From positions 1-41,156 of the forward strand of contig VHBA01000017.1 in the NCBI GenBank assembly GCA_016872175.1: a DNA stretch of 41,156 bases, in the 5' to 3' direction. The stretch is from Sphingomonadales bacterium. Its GTDB lineage: Bacteria; Bacteroidota; Bacteroidia; NS11-12g; UBA955. Below, piece by piece: positions 18,078 to 26,154 of this stretch. Within the stretch, counting starts at the first letter, position 1; the number at the start of each line of letters is the position of its first letter. Under the pieces are notes generated by a model. It ran no database searches. It was not told the origin of the DNA and saw only the letters and a program-made list of their open reading frames with translations. The position numbers were made by a program, and so were the translations under genes.

Positions 18078-18854
18078 TTACAGGCAGGCAGTACGGCCTC
18101 CGTCTACCACCACGTTGGTTCCGTTGATATAGGAGGCTTTGTCAGAGGCCAAAAAACAGATGGCATTGGCAACTTCCTGGGGTTTGCCAAAACGGCCAGC
18201 TGGAATTTCGTGCAGCATCTCGGCCTTTACTGCATCGATTTCGGTGCCGGTTTTAGCACTTTTATTTTCGATTATGCTGCTCAGGCGCTCGGTTTCCGTA
18301 GCTCCGGGCAATACATTGTTTACAGTAATGCCGAAGGCAGCGAGTTCATTGGCCAAGGTTTTTGACCAGTTGCCCACGGCACCGCGAATGGTATTGCTCA
18401 CACCCAGGTTTGGCAAGGGCACCTTGACGCTGGTGCTGATAACGTTAATAATGCGGCCGTATCCGGTGGCTTTCATACCCGGTATAAAAGCTTGTGAAAG
18501 GTTGTGGTTGTTGATGAGGTGGTTCTGAAACGCCTCTATAAAAGCAGCGGTGTGGGCGGTGTGGGCGGGCCCTGCGGGCGGACCACCGGTGTTGTTTACC
18601 AAAATGTGAACGGTATGTTCCGAAGCAATGCGCCCTGCAGTTTCGGCTACCTGTGCATTGTTGCTGAAATCGGCAATGGCATAGCTATGGCCAGTGCCGG
18701 GCAGTTCAGCAAGGGTTTGCTTGAGTTTTTCTTCGTTGCGGGCCAATAGAATCACGGAGGCTCCGGAGGCCGCCAGTTCCATAGCTGCGGCTTTACCGAT
18801 GCCGGCGGTGCTTCCACATACCACAGCTGTTTTGCCCTTGATGTCGATAATCAT
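18078..18854 (-). CDS. Atypical short-chain dehydrogenase/reductase-like protein
   Basis: The 258-residue Rossmann protein has the nucleotide motif CGSTAGIGKAAA (13-24), NNTGGPPAGP (87-96) in place of the usual NNAG, the catalytic-region Ser in INVISTS, and the C-terminal GRFGKPQEVANAICFLASD and YINGTNVVVDGG typical of FabG-like SDRs. The expected YxxxK is replaced by S153-N-T-I-R157. This pattern is found in a FabG-like subgroup known to lack the canonical catalytic tetrad, so neither substrate nor activity can be assumed. It is upstream of menA with a 5-bp gap, which hints at a link to quinone or lipid metabolism but does not prove it. A TAnnTTTG box ends 4 nt before the ATG, implying a leaderless message. 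Confidence 0.9.
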   Translation of the reverse strand: MIIDIKGKTAVVCGSTAGIGKAAAMELAASGASVILLARNEEKLKQTLAELPGTGHSYAIADFSNNAQVAETAGRIASEHTVHILVNNTGGPPAGPAHTAHTAAFIEAFQNHLINNHNLSQAFIPGMKATGYGRIINVISTSVKVPLPNLGVSNTIRGAVGNWSKTLANELAAFGITVNNVLPGATETERLSSIIENKSAKTGTEIDAVKAEMLHEIPAGRFGKPQEVANAICFLASDKASYINGTNVVVDGGRTACL

Positions 18855-18858
18855 GGTG

Positions 18859-18866
18859 CAAATGTA
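18859..18866 (-). promoter_or_regulatory. -7 box of the SDR-menA operon
   Basis: TACATTTG on the minus strand matches the consensus exactly and ends only 4 nt before the ATG. A CACAAC/GTTGTG dyad (18894-18914) lies upstream and could be an operator or the end of the preceding transcript. Confidence 0.5.
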
Positions 18867-18968
18867 AGGCAGAGCTATGCAATTGTGGGTTTACACAACC
18901 CTGCCGGAGTTGTGGAACATCATGGCCCTGTTTGACTGAGTGTCAGGGAAAATGGCATACTGTGGCTA

Positions 18969-20111
18969 TCAAAACCATACACACATGGCCACACTCACCA
19001 CATCCAGGTTATCGCGGTAGCCAAGATCAAAAGGATATATGGAAATGGCATCACTGTTGGTAAAAAAACGTCGGTATTCCAAGCGCAGCAAAGCGTGCTC
19101 TTCCACTTTTCTATTCAGGCAAAACCCATAGCTACCTGTTCGGTAGCCCTTATCAGCATGATACAGTGGTGTTTGAAAAATATTGTACCCGTCACTAAAC
19201 CATTCCACCCGGCCCGACAATGATATTTTGGAGGTAAATGCGTATTTCAGCTGTGCATTCGCATTCCACCATGTTTTAAATCGAAAACTGCCATGATCGG
19301 GTGGCGGCATAAGGCTGTCATACCTATAGTTGGAGTAGCGCTGCCTGCCCGCATAAACACAGACAGAGGCATCCCATTTTTTGCCGAACCTTCCAATCCA
19401 GTATAAATCGGTAAAAAACCGGGTATCGAATTGCGGTTGTGCCTGGCTTTCTTCGTTACCAATGTAGGTGTTCCAGTTGATAAGATGGTTTTTACCCACC
19501 TGCCATTCCAACTGGGTTCCCAGGGCCAAATGGGCGTTGTTGTCTTGAATCTGCTGCCAACCATTGATGATGTAGGTGTAAAAACGCACATTCTTCCGCA
19601 ACGGCAATCCCAGTTTTACGCCGCTGAGGTAATACGGCGAATTCTCGGCCGATAGCGACCTTGTATACATAATCTGGTCTTTGCTCACGGGATTTTCGTT
19701 GGTATATGGCGAACCCAAAATACCGGCATCCATCCACAGGTTGTGTTTTTTTGACAAACGCACTCCCACACTGGCCTCAAGCAGGTTTTTTAGTGTACCG
19801 GGTTCGTTGGCCAGGTTGGCATTCATATATGTCCCAAAAGCGGGCACCAGCCGCGCCCGAATTCCTGCTGTCTGGTAGCGAATATCGAGCATGGCAAGGT
19901 TTACGGCAAATGTGTTGTTATTAGCAGAAGAAACCATATACGGCAAAGTATTCCCTGCCCCACTGCTGTTGGCATACACGTCCACACAGGCACCCAGGGT
20001 AATCTTACCCAGGTGTTCACCGCCGGCAGTATCTACGAAACCCGTATTCACTACCTGTGCCCTCAGGGCAAGGACAGACAGGGATAGCAGTAAAAAGGAG
20101 AGAAATTTCAC
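18969..20111 (-). CDS. Outer-membrane beta-barrel protein, OmpL-like putative porin
   Basis: The 380-residue protein has a signal peptide (MKFLSFLLLSLSVLALRAQ) and then barrel-type alternating strands with many Trp and Tyr residues, ending in Phe, the usual last residue of outer-membrane barrels. The layout (GACVDVYANSS near the start, IRARLVPAFGTYMNANLA, a long central segment with IINGWQQIQDNN, ending LEYRRFF and DNLDVVSVAMCVWF) resembles the Bbp2/OmpL-like putative porins. The substrate is unknown. The start is GTG at 20111, 12 bp after the dioxygenase stop, so it is likely the last gene of that transcript. I see no downstream terminator. Confidence 0.8.
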   Translation of the reverse strand: MKFLSFLLLSLSVLALRAQVVNTGFVDTAGGEHLGKITLGACVDVYANSSGAGNTLPYMVSSANNNTFAVNLAMLDIRYQTAGIRARLVPAFGTYMNANLANEPGTLKNLLEASVGVRLSKKHNLWMDAGILGSPYTNENPVSKDQIMYTRSLSAENSPYYLSGVKLGLPLRKNVRFYTYIINGWQQIQDNNAHLALGTQLEWQVGKNHLINWNTYIGNEESQAQPQFDTRFFTDLYWIGRFGKKWDASVCVYAGRQRYSNYRYDSLMPPPDHGSFRFKTWWNANAQLKYAFTSKISLSGRVEWFSDGYNIFQTPLYHADKGYRTGSYGFCLNRKVEEHALLRLEYRRFFTNSDAISIYPFDLGYRDNLDVVSVAMCVWF

Positions 20112-20123
20112 GCCGGTTTAATC

Positions 20124-20654
20124 CTACACAAACCGCGGATCCGCTTCCATTACATGTCCGCAGGTTTTACAGGTACGCAAATACTCGGAACCATAATAAT
20201 GCTTAAAATGGGGCAGAAAATCAGTTTCTATATTCTGTAATTCAAAATAGGTTTCGTGCAGCTTGGTGTTGCATTTATCGCAAAACCATAGCAACCCATC
20301 TTTATAGCCTTTGTTTTCGCGCACGCGCTCAATAACAAGCCCCACGCCCCCGGCCATGCGCCCGGGACTGTGCGGCACACCGGCAGGATGCAGGTACATA
20401 TCGCCTGCCTTCAGCGGCACTTCCACGCATTTACCATCCACCTGAATTTTGATAAGGGCTTCGCCTTCCAGCTGGTAAAACAGCTCTTCGGTTTCATTGT
20501 AGTGGTAATCTTTGCGGGCATTTGGACCTCCCACAATCATCACGATGTAGTCGGTGCCTTCGGGATACAGGTTTTTGTTGGCCACCGGTGGTTTCAGCAG
20601 GTGCTTGTTTTCCTCAATCCACTGGTTCAGGTTAAAAGGCATGCGTATGTTCAT
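20124..20654 (-). CDS. nbaC: 3-hydroxyanthranilate 3,4-dioxygenase
   Basis: This cupin enzyme opens the ring of 3-hydroxyanthranilate with O2, giving the precursor of quinolinate (de novo NAD) or of further catabolism. The 176-residue length and residue numbering match the bacterial enzyme. The Fe(II) ligands are H51, E57 and H95, with substrate-contacting R47 and R99. The C-terminal rubredoxin-like iron site is C125-x2-C128 (FCDKCN) and the later CKTCG. The kynurenine-pathway partners are not in the window. A -7 box TAAGTTTG ends 7 nt before the ATG. A palindromic 36-bp element lies just upstream of that box and covers where the -33 element would be. Confidence 0.97.
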   Translation of the reverse strand: MNIRMPFNLNQWIEENKHLLKPPVANKNLYPEGTDYIVMIVGGPNARKDYHYNETEELFYQLEGEALIKIQVDGKCVEVPLKAGDMYLHPAGVPHSPGRMAGGVGLVIERVRENKGYKDGLLWFCDKCNTKLHETYFELQNIETDFLPHFKHYYGSEYLRTCKTCGHVMEADPRFV

Positions 20655-20661
20655 GGTATTG

Positions 20662-20669
20662 CAAACTTA
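20662..20669 (-). promoter_or_regulatory. -7 box of the 3-hydroxyanthranilate dioxygenase gene
   Basis: TAAGTTTG on the minus strand, ending 7 nt before the ATG at 20654. Confidence 0.45.
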
Positions 20670-20674
20670 CCCGA

Positions 20675-20710
20675 TTTATTTGGAAAATTCGGTAATTTTT
20701 CGTATATTGA
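20675..20710 (+). repeat. 36-bp promoter-like palindromic element, copy 1
   Basis: It reads TTTATTTGGAA, then a GAAAATT/AATTTTTC dyad, then TTCGTATATTGA. It is 28 of 36 bases identical to 27405-27440 in the same spacing, including TTTG, 20 bp and TATATT. No gene follows on the plus strand. It may be an antisense promoter, an operator for the dioxygenase gene, or a dispersed repeat. Confidence 0.55.
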
Positions 20711-20712
20711 GA

Positions 20713-21276
20713 TTAGCCGGGTTTGTACGCCTCAATAACCGCGTGCTGCATGGGTTGTATCTTTCCCGCGATGATGCGGTCCGGCTCTTCCTCTGTTTGG
20801 GTGGTGATTTTTTCAAAACCGTGTTTTGACAACAATTCTTCCAAGTCTGAAATTTCGTAAAGCGTAAAACCAAATTGGGTAAAAGGGATAGCCTGCATAT
20901 AGGTTTTGGGGCGATACCCCAGCATTAGCATGCCGCCTGGTTTTAGTACCCGCATGATTTCGGCAAGTTCCTTTTCGGGGTTTTCCCATAAATACACCAC
21001 ATTGATGCCAAAACAAACATCAAATGTTTGGTCTGTAAACGGCATAGTGGCAACTTCCCCCAACAAAAAGCGGGCTCCGGGAATGTTTTTGGAGGTAGCC
21101 ATGGCCACCATTTCATATGAAAAATCGATACCGTTGTAATGCAGTGATTTATTCTGCTGATATAGTATTTCAGGCACAAGGCCTTCACCAAAACCTATTT
21201 CCAGTAACTGTTTTTCTTTTTCTGGCAAAAGCAATTTAACCACATGTGCATACAGCGCCCCGTTTAGTTCACGCAT
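20713..21276 (-). CDS. Class I SAM-dependent methyltransferase, N-terminus interrupted
   Basis: The 187 residues from ATG at 21276 contain the SAM-binding motif LLEIGFGEGLVPEIL, the acidic NGIDFSYEMVAMA strand, MPFTDQTFDVCFGINVVYLW and MRVLKPGGMLMLGYRP. This is a Methyltransf_11-type enzyme of unknown substrate. In the same frame, an ATG at 21360 (12 bp after the hflX stop) encodes MPFPFTP, then a TAA at 21337-21339, then QQAEQLRKPHGEGAEAIAAY leading into the ORF. That lost segment matches the QLxxPxGE start usual in this family. The gene may therefore be recently disrupted, or shortened and weakly active. It sits in an hflX-methyltransferase-dioxygenase-porin series. Confidence 0.8.
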   Translation of the reverse strand: MRELNGALYAHVVKLLLPEKEKQLLEIGFGEGLVPEILYQQNKSLHYNGIDFSYEMVAMATSKNIPGARFLLGEVATMPFTDQTFDVCFGINVVYLWENPEKELAEIMRVLKPGGMLMLGYRPKTYMQAIPFTQFGFTLYEISDLEELLSKHGFEKITTQTEEEPDRIIAGKIQPMQHAVIEAYKPG

Positions 21277-21371
21277 ATAGGCAGCGATGGCTTCAGCGCC
21301 CTCTCCGTGCGGTTTTCGCAGTTGTTCGGCTTGTTGTTAGGGTGTGAAGGGGAATGGCATAAGATTCTATA

Positions 21372-22556
21372 TTACTCCCTCAACTTCAGCAGCAACTCCG
21401 TCAGTCCTTTTTTCAGCGCATCCACATTGTCTTTGCCGGTGGCAGAAATAAATACCGCAGGTGCGTTCTCCTTGGCTATCCAGCCTTTTTCAAATTGTGT
21501 GGCGGTGAGACCGGTTTGTCCTACATAAAAATCATCTGGGGCGCCGCGGAAAGCATCAATTTTATTGAACACTACCAGCTCGGGTTTGTTGCCCGCACCA
21601 ATGGCCAGCAGGGTTTCCTTCACCGAGCGCATCTGCTCCTCAAAATGCGGACTGCTGATGTCTACCACATGCACCAGTAAATCGGCCTCCAGTGCCTCTG
21701 CCAGCGTGCTTTTGAAGCTTTCTACCAGCTGCGTGGGGAGTTTTCGTATAAATCCTACCGTATCGCTTAGCAGGATAGGCATGGTTTTCAGTTCGTCCGT
21801 GGGGTGTGGCAATACAAGTTTTCGCACCGTGGCATCCAGCGTGGCAAACAGCTTGTTTTCTACCAGTACTTCGGCTTTGCTCAGCAGGTTCATGATGGTG
21901 CTTTTGCCCACGTTGGTATAGCCTACCAAGGCCACACGGTACATGCCTTCTCTGGATGCACGCTGTGTTCTGGATGTTTTTTCAATATGCGCCAGTTTTT
22001 CCTTCAGTACGCTGATTTTGTTGCGCAGCGCACGGCGGTCGGTTTCAATTTCAGTTTCACCGGGACCTCTCAGCCCGATACCCCCTTTCTGACGGCTCAA
22101 GTGTGTCCACATGCGGGTAAGGCGGGGCAGCAGAAACACGCTCTGGGCAAGTTCCACCTGTATTTTGGCCTGCGCTGTTTTGGCATTGCGGGCAAATATG
22201 TCCAGAATCAGATGGGTGCGGCTTAGTACCTTCACATCGGGCATATCCTGCTCCAGGTTGCGAATCTGGCTGGGGCTCAGTTCATCGTCAAACACAACCA
22301 TATCCACGTTGTGTTCTTTCACCCACAGCACCAGTTCTTCCAGCTTGCCTGTGCCCAGATAGGTTTTGGGATGGGGATGGGGCAATTTTTGGGTAAAGCG
22401 CTTCCGTGTGATGGCACCGGCCGAGGAAACCAACTGCTCCAGTTCATCGAGATATTCGTGCAAACGGCCTTCCTGAGCAGGAAAATCCACTCCTACCAGC
22501 ACAGCATACTCCTGTTTTTTCTCGGTAGAATGAAGGGTTTCCTTGTTTTTGCCCAT
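21372..22556 (-). CDS. hflX: Ribosome-associated GTPase HflX
   Basis: HflX binds the 50S subunit and splits stalled or stress-idled ribosomes using GTP. The 394-residue protein has the N-terminal HflX domain (VGVDFP, PHPKTYLGTGKLEEL, VVFDDELSPSQIRNLE), a coiled linker with GGIGLRGPGETEIETDRR, and the GTPase domain from about residue 205: G1 GYTNVGKST, G3 DTVGFIRKLP, G4 NKID. The ATG at 22556 follows a TAATTTTG box by 9 nt; an earlier in-frame codon would run through that box and into the divergent promoter. The methyltransferase, dioxygenase and porin genes follow on the same strand. Confidence 0.97.
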   Translation of the reverse strand: MGKNKETLHSTEKKQEYAVLVGVDFPAQEGRLHEYLDELEQLVSSAGAITRKRFTQKLPHPHPKTYLGTGKLEELVLWVKEHNVDMVVFDDELSPSQIRNLEQDMPDVKVLSRTHLILDIFARNAKTAQAKIQVELAQSVFLLPRLTRMWTHLSRQKGGIGLRGPGETEIETDRRALRNKISVLKEKLAHIEKTSRTQRASREGMYRVALVGYTNVGKSTIMNLLSKAEVLVENKLFATLDATVRKLVLPHPTDELKTMPILLSDTVGFIRKLPTQLVESFKSTLAEALEADLLVHVVDISSPHFEEQMRSVKETLLAIGAGNKPELVVFNKIDAFRGAPDDFYVGQTGLTATQFEKGWIAKENAPAVFISATGKDNVDALKKGLTELLLKLRE

Positions 22557-22565
22557 GATTATGGG

Positions 22566-22573
22566 CAAAATTA
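22566..22573 (-). promoter_or_regulatory. -7 box of hflX
   Basis: TAATTTTG on the minus strand ends 9 nt before the hflX ATG. It lies back to back with the promoter of the divergent gene at 22623. Confidence 0.45.
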
Positions 22574-22582
22574 CCCTTTTGG

Positions 22583-22614
22583 TTTGGCAATGCCGCATGG
22601 GAACGCGAATTTTG
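22583..22614 (+). promoter_or_regulatory. Promoter of the secreted hypothetical gene
   Basis: TTTG (22583-22586), a 20-bp spacer and GAATTTTG (22607-22614) fit the Bacteroidota pattern with one mismatch in the -7 box. The box ends 8 nt before the TTG at 22623, which supports that start over the ATG at 22590 inside the spacer. Confidence 0.6.
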
Positions 22615-22622
22615 AAATCAGG

Positions 22623-24068
22623 TTGATACGCATAATCGCAATATGGTTTCTATTGGGCTCGGCAAATCTTTTGGCGCAAAAGGTCACGCTGAACGCCTTG
22701 CCGGGTGGAAAGTCCATATACAGCCATTATCGTGTGGTGGGGGAAAATGCCGCGGGTATTTACCTAATGAATTACCGCGATGCGGATATGCGAAAAAATT
22801 TTACGGTAATCCGGGTAAACCACAGCCTGGAATACCTGCAGGAAAAGCCCATAGAGCTTGGTAAGCGTGGCCGCCTAATCAAACTTTTCACCTGGGATAG
22901 TGGTATTTGTATGCTGTATCTGGAGAGGATTAAACAACAGACATTTCTGCAATACAGAATGATCTCACCCGGCCTTGATAAGGAATTTGCCGGCAGTTTG
23001 GGCATAGTTCCCGGCCTGGAATCGGCAGAAGCCGTTACCGCCGAGTACAGCATAAACAGGCAATGGTGCGCCATTTGGACCGAGCAGGTATCGGAACAGG
23101 GATTGCAAAAATTGGGAATCACCCTTTTTCACCTGCCAACACACCAAAAATGGCAACAGGAGTGCCTGATTCCATTCAGCAGCAGGCTGGTGAACGTACA
23201 GGAAGCTTCGCTTGGAAACGAAGGGCAGCATGCCTGTGCAGTAACGTTTGATGATGAATCCGGCCGTCGCTCACCCATTCGTTTTTTCGCTGCCTTTGGC
23301 GATAAAGAGCGGTTTAAACCGCTTTTTCCCATCAATGCCTCCTCCTTTCACATAAATGGCGAGGAACTGGTTAGGGATGAATTTGCAAACAGGTTTGTTT
23401 TTAGCGGGTTTTGGGATGAAAACAAAGAAGAAAGAAGTGGTGGAACCCTGATCTTATCGCTGCACGACACCATTCAGGAAGGGCGCACTGAACTGCTTGC
23501 CCGTACCACCTTTTCGTCGGGCCTTGTAAGCGAACTTATAGGCGCATCGGCTCAGGAAAAAGGCCGAATTCCGGAAAATATGTTTATTCGGAAAATTGTG
23601 CCACGCAGCGATGGAGGAAACCTAATTATTGCAGAAAAGTTTTATATCACCCAGCATCTGGAAACCTTCTACATCAATGGTATTCCCCAAACCAGCAGCA
23701 AAAATGTATATCACTACGATGATGTATTGCTATTGTCCACGAATGCCATGGCAGAAATGGAGTGGTTTCGGGTGATTCACAAACGTCAAAGCGGTTTTGC
23801 AGGTGCAGGATTTTATAATGGAATTGCCATTTATGTTTGTGATAGCACTGCGCAATTGTTGTATAATGATAATGCCACACAAAATAATAGGGTAATGCAT
23901 TTGAGTGTAGACCAAAAGGGTGCAATTTTGCAGAAGGTATTGTTCAACAGCGATGAGGTATATACAGGATTCATTCCGCAGGAAGGAAGGCAGGTTGGCT
24001 ATAACCGTTTTGTAGTATCGCTGAATATGGATAAACAACTGATGCTGATGAAAGTTACTGCGGATTAG
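22623..24068 (+). CDS. Secreted protein of unknown function
   Basis: I do not recognise this family. From TTG at 22623 it is 481 residues with a compact signal peptide (MIRIIAIWFLLGSANLLAQ), so it is exported. The mature part alternates beta-like stretches and polar turns (YSHYRVVGENAAGIYLMNYRD, IKLFTWDSGICMLYLER, FVFSGFWDENKEERSGGTLI, YHYDDVLLLSTNAMAEMEWF). This suggests a beta-propeller-like or repeated-sheet protein. It has no lipobox and no T9SS tail. The alternative start, ATG at 22590, adds eleven residues but sits inside the likely promoter. Its stop overlaps the GTG of the next gene by one base, so the two are translationally coupled. Confidence 0.75.
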   Translation: MIRIIAIWFLLGSANLLAQKVTLNALPGGKSIYSHYRVVGENAAGIYLMNYRDADMRKNFTVIRVNHSLEYLQEKPIELGKRGRLIKLFTWDSGICMLYLERIKQQTFLQYRMISPGLDKEFAGSLGIVPGLESAEAVTAEYSINRQWCAIWTEQVSEQGLQKLGITLFHLPTHQKWQQECLIPFSSRLVNVQEASLGNEGQHACAVTFDDESGRRSPIRFFAAFGDKERFKPLFPINASSFHINGEELVRDEFANRFVFSGFWDENKEERSGGTLILSLHDTIQEGRTELLARTTFSSGLVSELIGASAQEKGRIPENMFIRKIVPRSDGGNLIIAEKFYITQHLETFYINGIPQTSSKNVYHYDDVLLLSTNAMAEMEWFRVIHKRQSGFAGAGFYNGIAIYVCDSTAQLLYNDNATQNNRVMHLSVDQKGAILQKVLFNSDEVYTGFIPQEGRQVGYNRFVVSLNMDKQLMLMKVTAD

Positions 24069-25048
24069 TGCTAAAGTATTTCAAACATATTGGTCCCTCT
24101 GCAGTTTTTGCGGTATTTGTAGGCGCATTACTTCTGCGTATACCTGCTGTTGCATTCACGGTAAGCAGTCCGGAACCTTTGAATGGCGTGGTATTTGGGC
24201 ATTTTTTCAATGCTGTTAGACAATGGCCCTGGTTGTCTCTGTTACTGGGATTTTTGGTAGTTTTTACACAAGCCATGATATTTAACAAGCTATGTAATGA
24301 ACATGATGTGCTTTATACACACACATTCATGCCTGCATGGCTATTTATTTTGGCCAACAGCATCTTCCCTGAAAACCTGCACATCAACCCCCTAATGGTT
24401 TCTAATTATTTTGTCATTGGTGCCTTTGTCTTTCTTTTTCGCATGCACCAAAGTGACCGAAGCCCGACATTGCTTTTCTATGCCACAGCATTGCTAACGT
24501 TAGGTTCATATTTTGTTACCGAATATCTGGGAGCGCCAATCATGTTGCTGGTCGCAACGATAATATTTAAAAATGTGGGTCCGCGCGATCTTCTTGCTAT
24601 CATTACCGGAACGCTTATTCCGCTTGGAATGATCTGGTCATTTCATTTTCTAACCGATCAGCCATTTGATTTTCCAATACCTAAATACAATTTGAATATC
24701 AAGCTGGACAAGGCGTTTATGCGTTATGTGGCGATGACGTTCTTTTTTCTGCTAACCTTTGCCGGACTGCTGAAATCCGGATTAAACTATTTCAAAAACA
24801 ACATTAAAACCCGCCGTATCAACCTTGTATCCATAGCCTTTTTTGCCTTCGCTATTTTTATTATCCTGATTAAATATGACCATTTGCGGCATTATATTAC
24901 CATTGCAAACAGCGGTATGGCCCTGTATGCCGCATATTTTTTGCTGGGTGAAAAAGGACAGCGGATTAAAGGACTGCTCCATAGCATTCTGCTGATATTG
25001 CTATTGCTCTCTCTGTATGGCAATCAGCTCAAAGACTGGCTTTTATAG
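24068..25048 (+). CDS. DUF6427-like integral membrane protein
   Basis: The 326-residue protein has about eight to ten hydrophobic helices spread over its length and no soluble domain. It resembles the DUF6427 proteins of Bacteroidota, whose function is unknown: an N-terminal helix ending at LLLRIPA, then FNKLCNEHDVLYTHTFMPAWLF, and a central GAPIMLLVATIIFKNVGPRDLLAIITGTLIP. The start is GTG at 24068 within TAGTG, sharing its first base with the preceding stop. Coupling to a secreted protein of unknown role suggests a joint envelope function. It ends 2 bp from the stop of the convergent PorV-like gene. Confidence 0.75.
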   Translation: MLKYFKHIGPSAVFAVFVGALLLRIPAVAFTVSSPEPLNGVVFGHFFNAVRQWPWLSLLLGFLVVFTQAMIFNKLCNEHDVLYTHTFMPAWLFILANSIFPENLHINPLMVSNYFVIGAFVFLFRMHQSDRSPTLLFYATALLTLGSYFVTEYLGAPIMLLVATIIFKNVGPRDLLAIITGTLIPLGMIWSFHFLTDQPFDFPIPKYNLNIKLDKAFMRYVAMTFFFLLTFAGLLKSGLNYFKNNIKTRRINLVSIAFFAFAIFIILIKYDHLRHYITIANSGMALYAAYFLLGEKGQRIKGLLHSILLILLLLSLYGNQLKDWLL

Positions 25049-25050
25049 GG

Positions 25051-26154
25051 TTATTTGGCTTGCCCGTTAATGCCAATACTCAGGGATATTATATTGCTAT
25101 AGAGCCCGGTACCTGAGGCACCAAAACCTGCCAGTGCATAATCCAGTTTAAGTCTGTCTATTTCAACACCAATACCCGTGCTGGGTTGCAGGGTGAGGCC
25201 ATAAGTACCGTTACTGCGAGTTTCGCGCTGAAACTGAGAAACACCGGCGCGCACCATCAGGCGGAATTTTTTGGCATCTTCCCTAATGCCTGCCTCAATT
25301 CCGAGGCGAGGATCTGCACTGATTAATCCTGTTTTTAGTAGCGTATTCCTTTTACCATCGGTAGTTATATCCAGGTTGGCTTCTCCAAGCAACTCAAATT
25401 TATTTTTTGTAAACCGATAAAAACCGCCCGCATTAAGTCGTGGCAATGCGAGTTCCAGGCTGTTTTTGGGTATGGTATTTCCTGTCAGGTACAGAATATC
25501 TTTCTGGTTGTTGGTAAATGTAAAGTTCCAGCTGTTGAAGGTGGTAGTAATATCCTTTGCATTGACCCCAAATCCCCATTTACCCTTGTAATCGCGGATT
25601 TTGAAGCCTGCATCCAGCCCAAAACCCCATGCTGTGGCAAATTCTCCCACCTTTCGGTGAATGAGTTTTACATTGCCGCCCCAGCTCACCAGCACATCTG
25701 TCTTGCGCACCGGTCTTGTCTGCTGGGCATAGGTACCAATAAAGGCATAATCTGAGGCCGAAAAAGTGGTAACCCGGTCGTAGTTGATTTCTCCGTTGCG
25801 GATAAGATCCAGGGTGTTTAGTATGCCGTCCACGCCAAAACGCAATACAGAAAAGCCAAACACCTTGTTTTTTGAAGATTTAATTCCCAGGGTTAGGTAA
25901 TCAAAGTTGGCAATGTTCTGAAAATAGAAATTGTGCATAAAGCCCACCTGAATTTTATCGGTCTGCTCTGCCAGTCCCGCCGGATTCCAGTAGGTGCTGT
26001 AAACATCTGAAGTGCCGGCAGCACCGGTTTTGCCCATGCCAAACTGCCTTGCACCTGCTCCTACATGCATAAACTCGTTCACATACTTACGGCTGCTCTG
26101 TGCCGAAAGCTGCTGGGATAAAATCAGCAAAAGCCATAAACCAATGTATCTCAT
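25051..26154 (-). CDS. PorV/PorQ-family outer-membrane protein
   Basis: The 367-residue protein has a signal peptide (MRYIGLWLLLILSQQLSA) and the family opening FMHVGAGARQFGMGKTGAAGTSDVYSTYWNPAGLA. It shares this with PorV and PorQ, FadL-like 14-strand barrels of the type IX secretion system. PorV shuttles cargo from the translocon to the attachment complex. This copy looks like a paralogue (PorV2-type) rather than the core PorV, because no porU or porZ is adjacent. The start overlaps the acpH-like stop by 4 nt (ATGA), so the two are translated together. Two T9SS cargo genes in the window show the pathway exists in this genome. Confidence 0.82.
   Translation of the reverse strand: MRYIGLWLLLILSQQLSAQSSRKYVNEFMHVGAGARQFGMGKTGAAGTSDVYSTYWNPAGLAEQTDKIQVGFMHNFYFQNIANFDYLTLGIKSSKNKVFGFSVLRFGVDGILNTLDLIRNGEINYDRVTTFSASDYAFIGTYAQQTRPVRKTDVLVSWGGNVKLIHRKVGEFATAWGFGLDAGFKIRDYKGKWGFGVNAKDITTTFNSWNFTFTNNQKDILYLTGNTIPKNSLELALPRLNAGGFYRFTKNKFELLGEANLDITTDGKRNTLLKTGLISADPRLGIEAGIREDAKKFRLMVRAGVSQFQRETRSNGTYGLTLQPSTGIGVEIDRLKLDYALAGFGASGTGLYSNIISLSIGINGQAK

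Noticed and set aside
18894-18914. CACAAC/GTTGTG hairpin before the SDR gene
   Set aside because: Short arms and no T-tract, so not called as a terminator; mentioned only with the promoter box.
13049-21360. Stop-codon reassignment as an explanation for in-frame TAG and TAA
   Set aside because: TAG and TAA end many intact genes here, and the two sites would need different amino acids (Trp and Gln).
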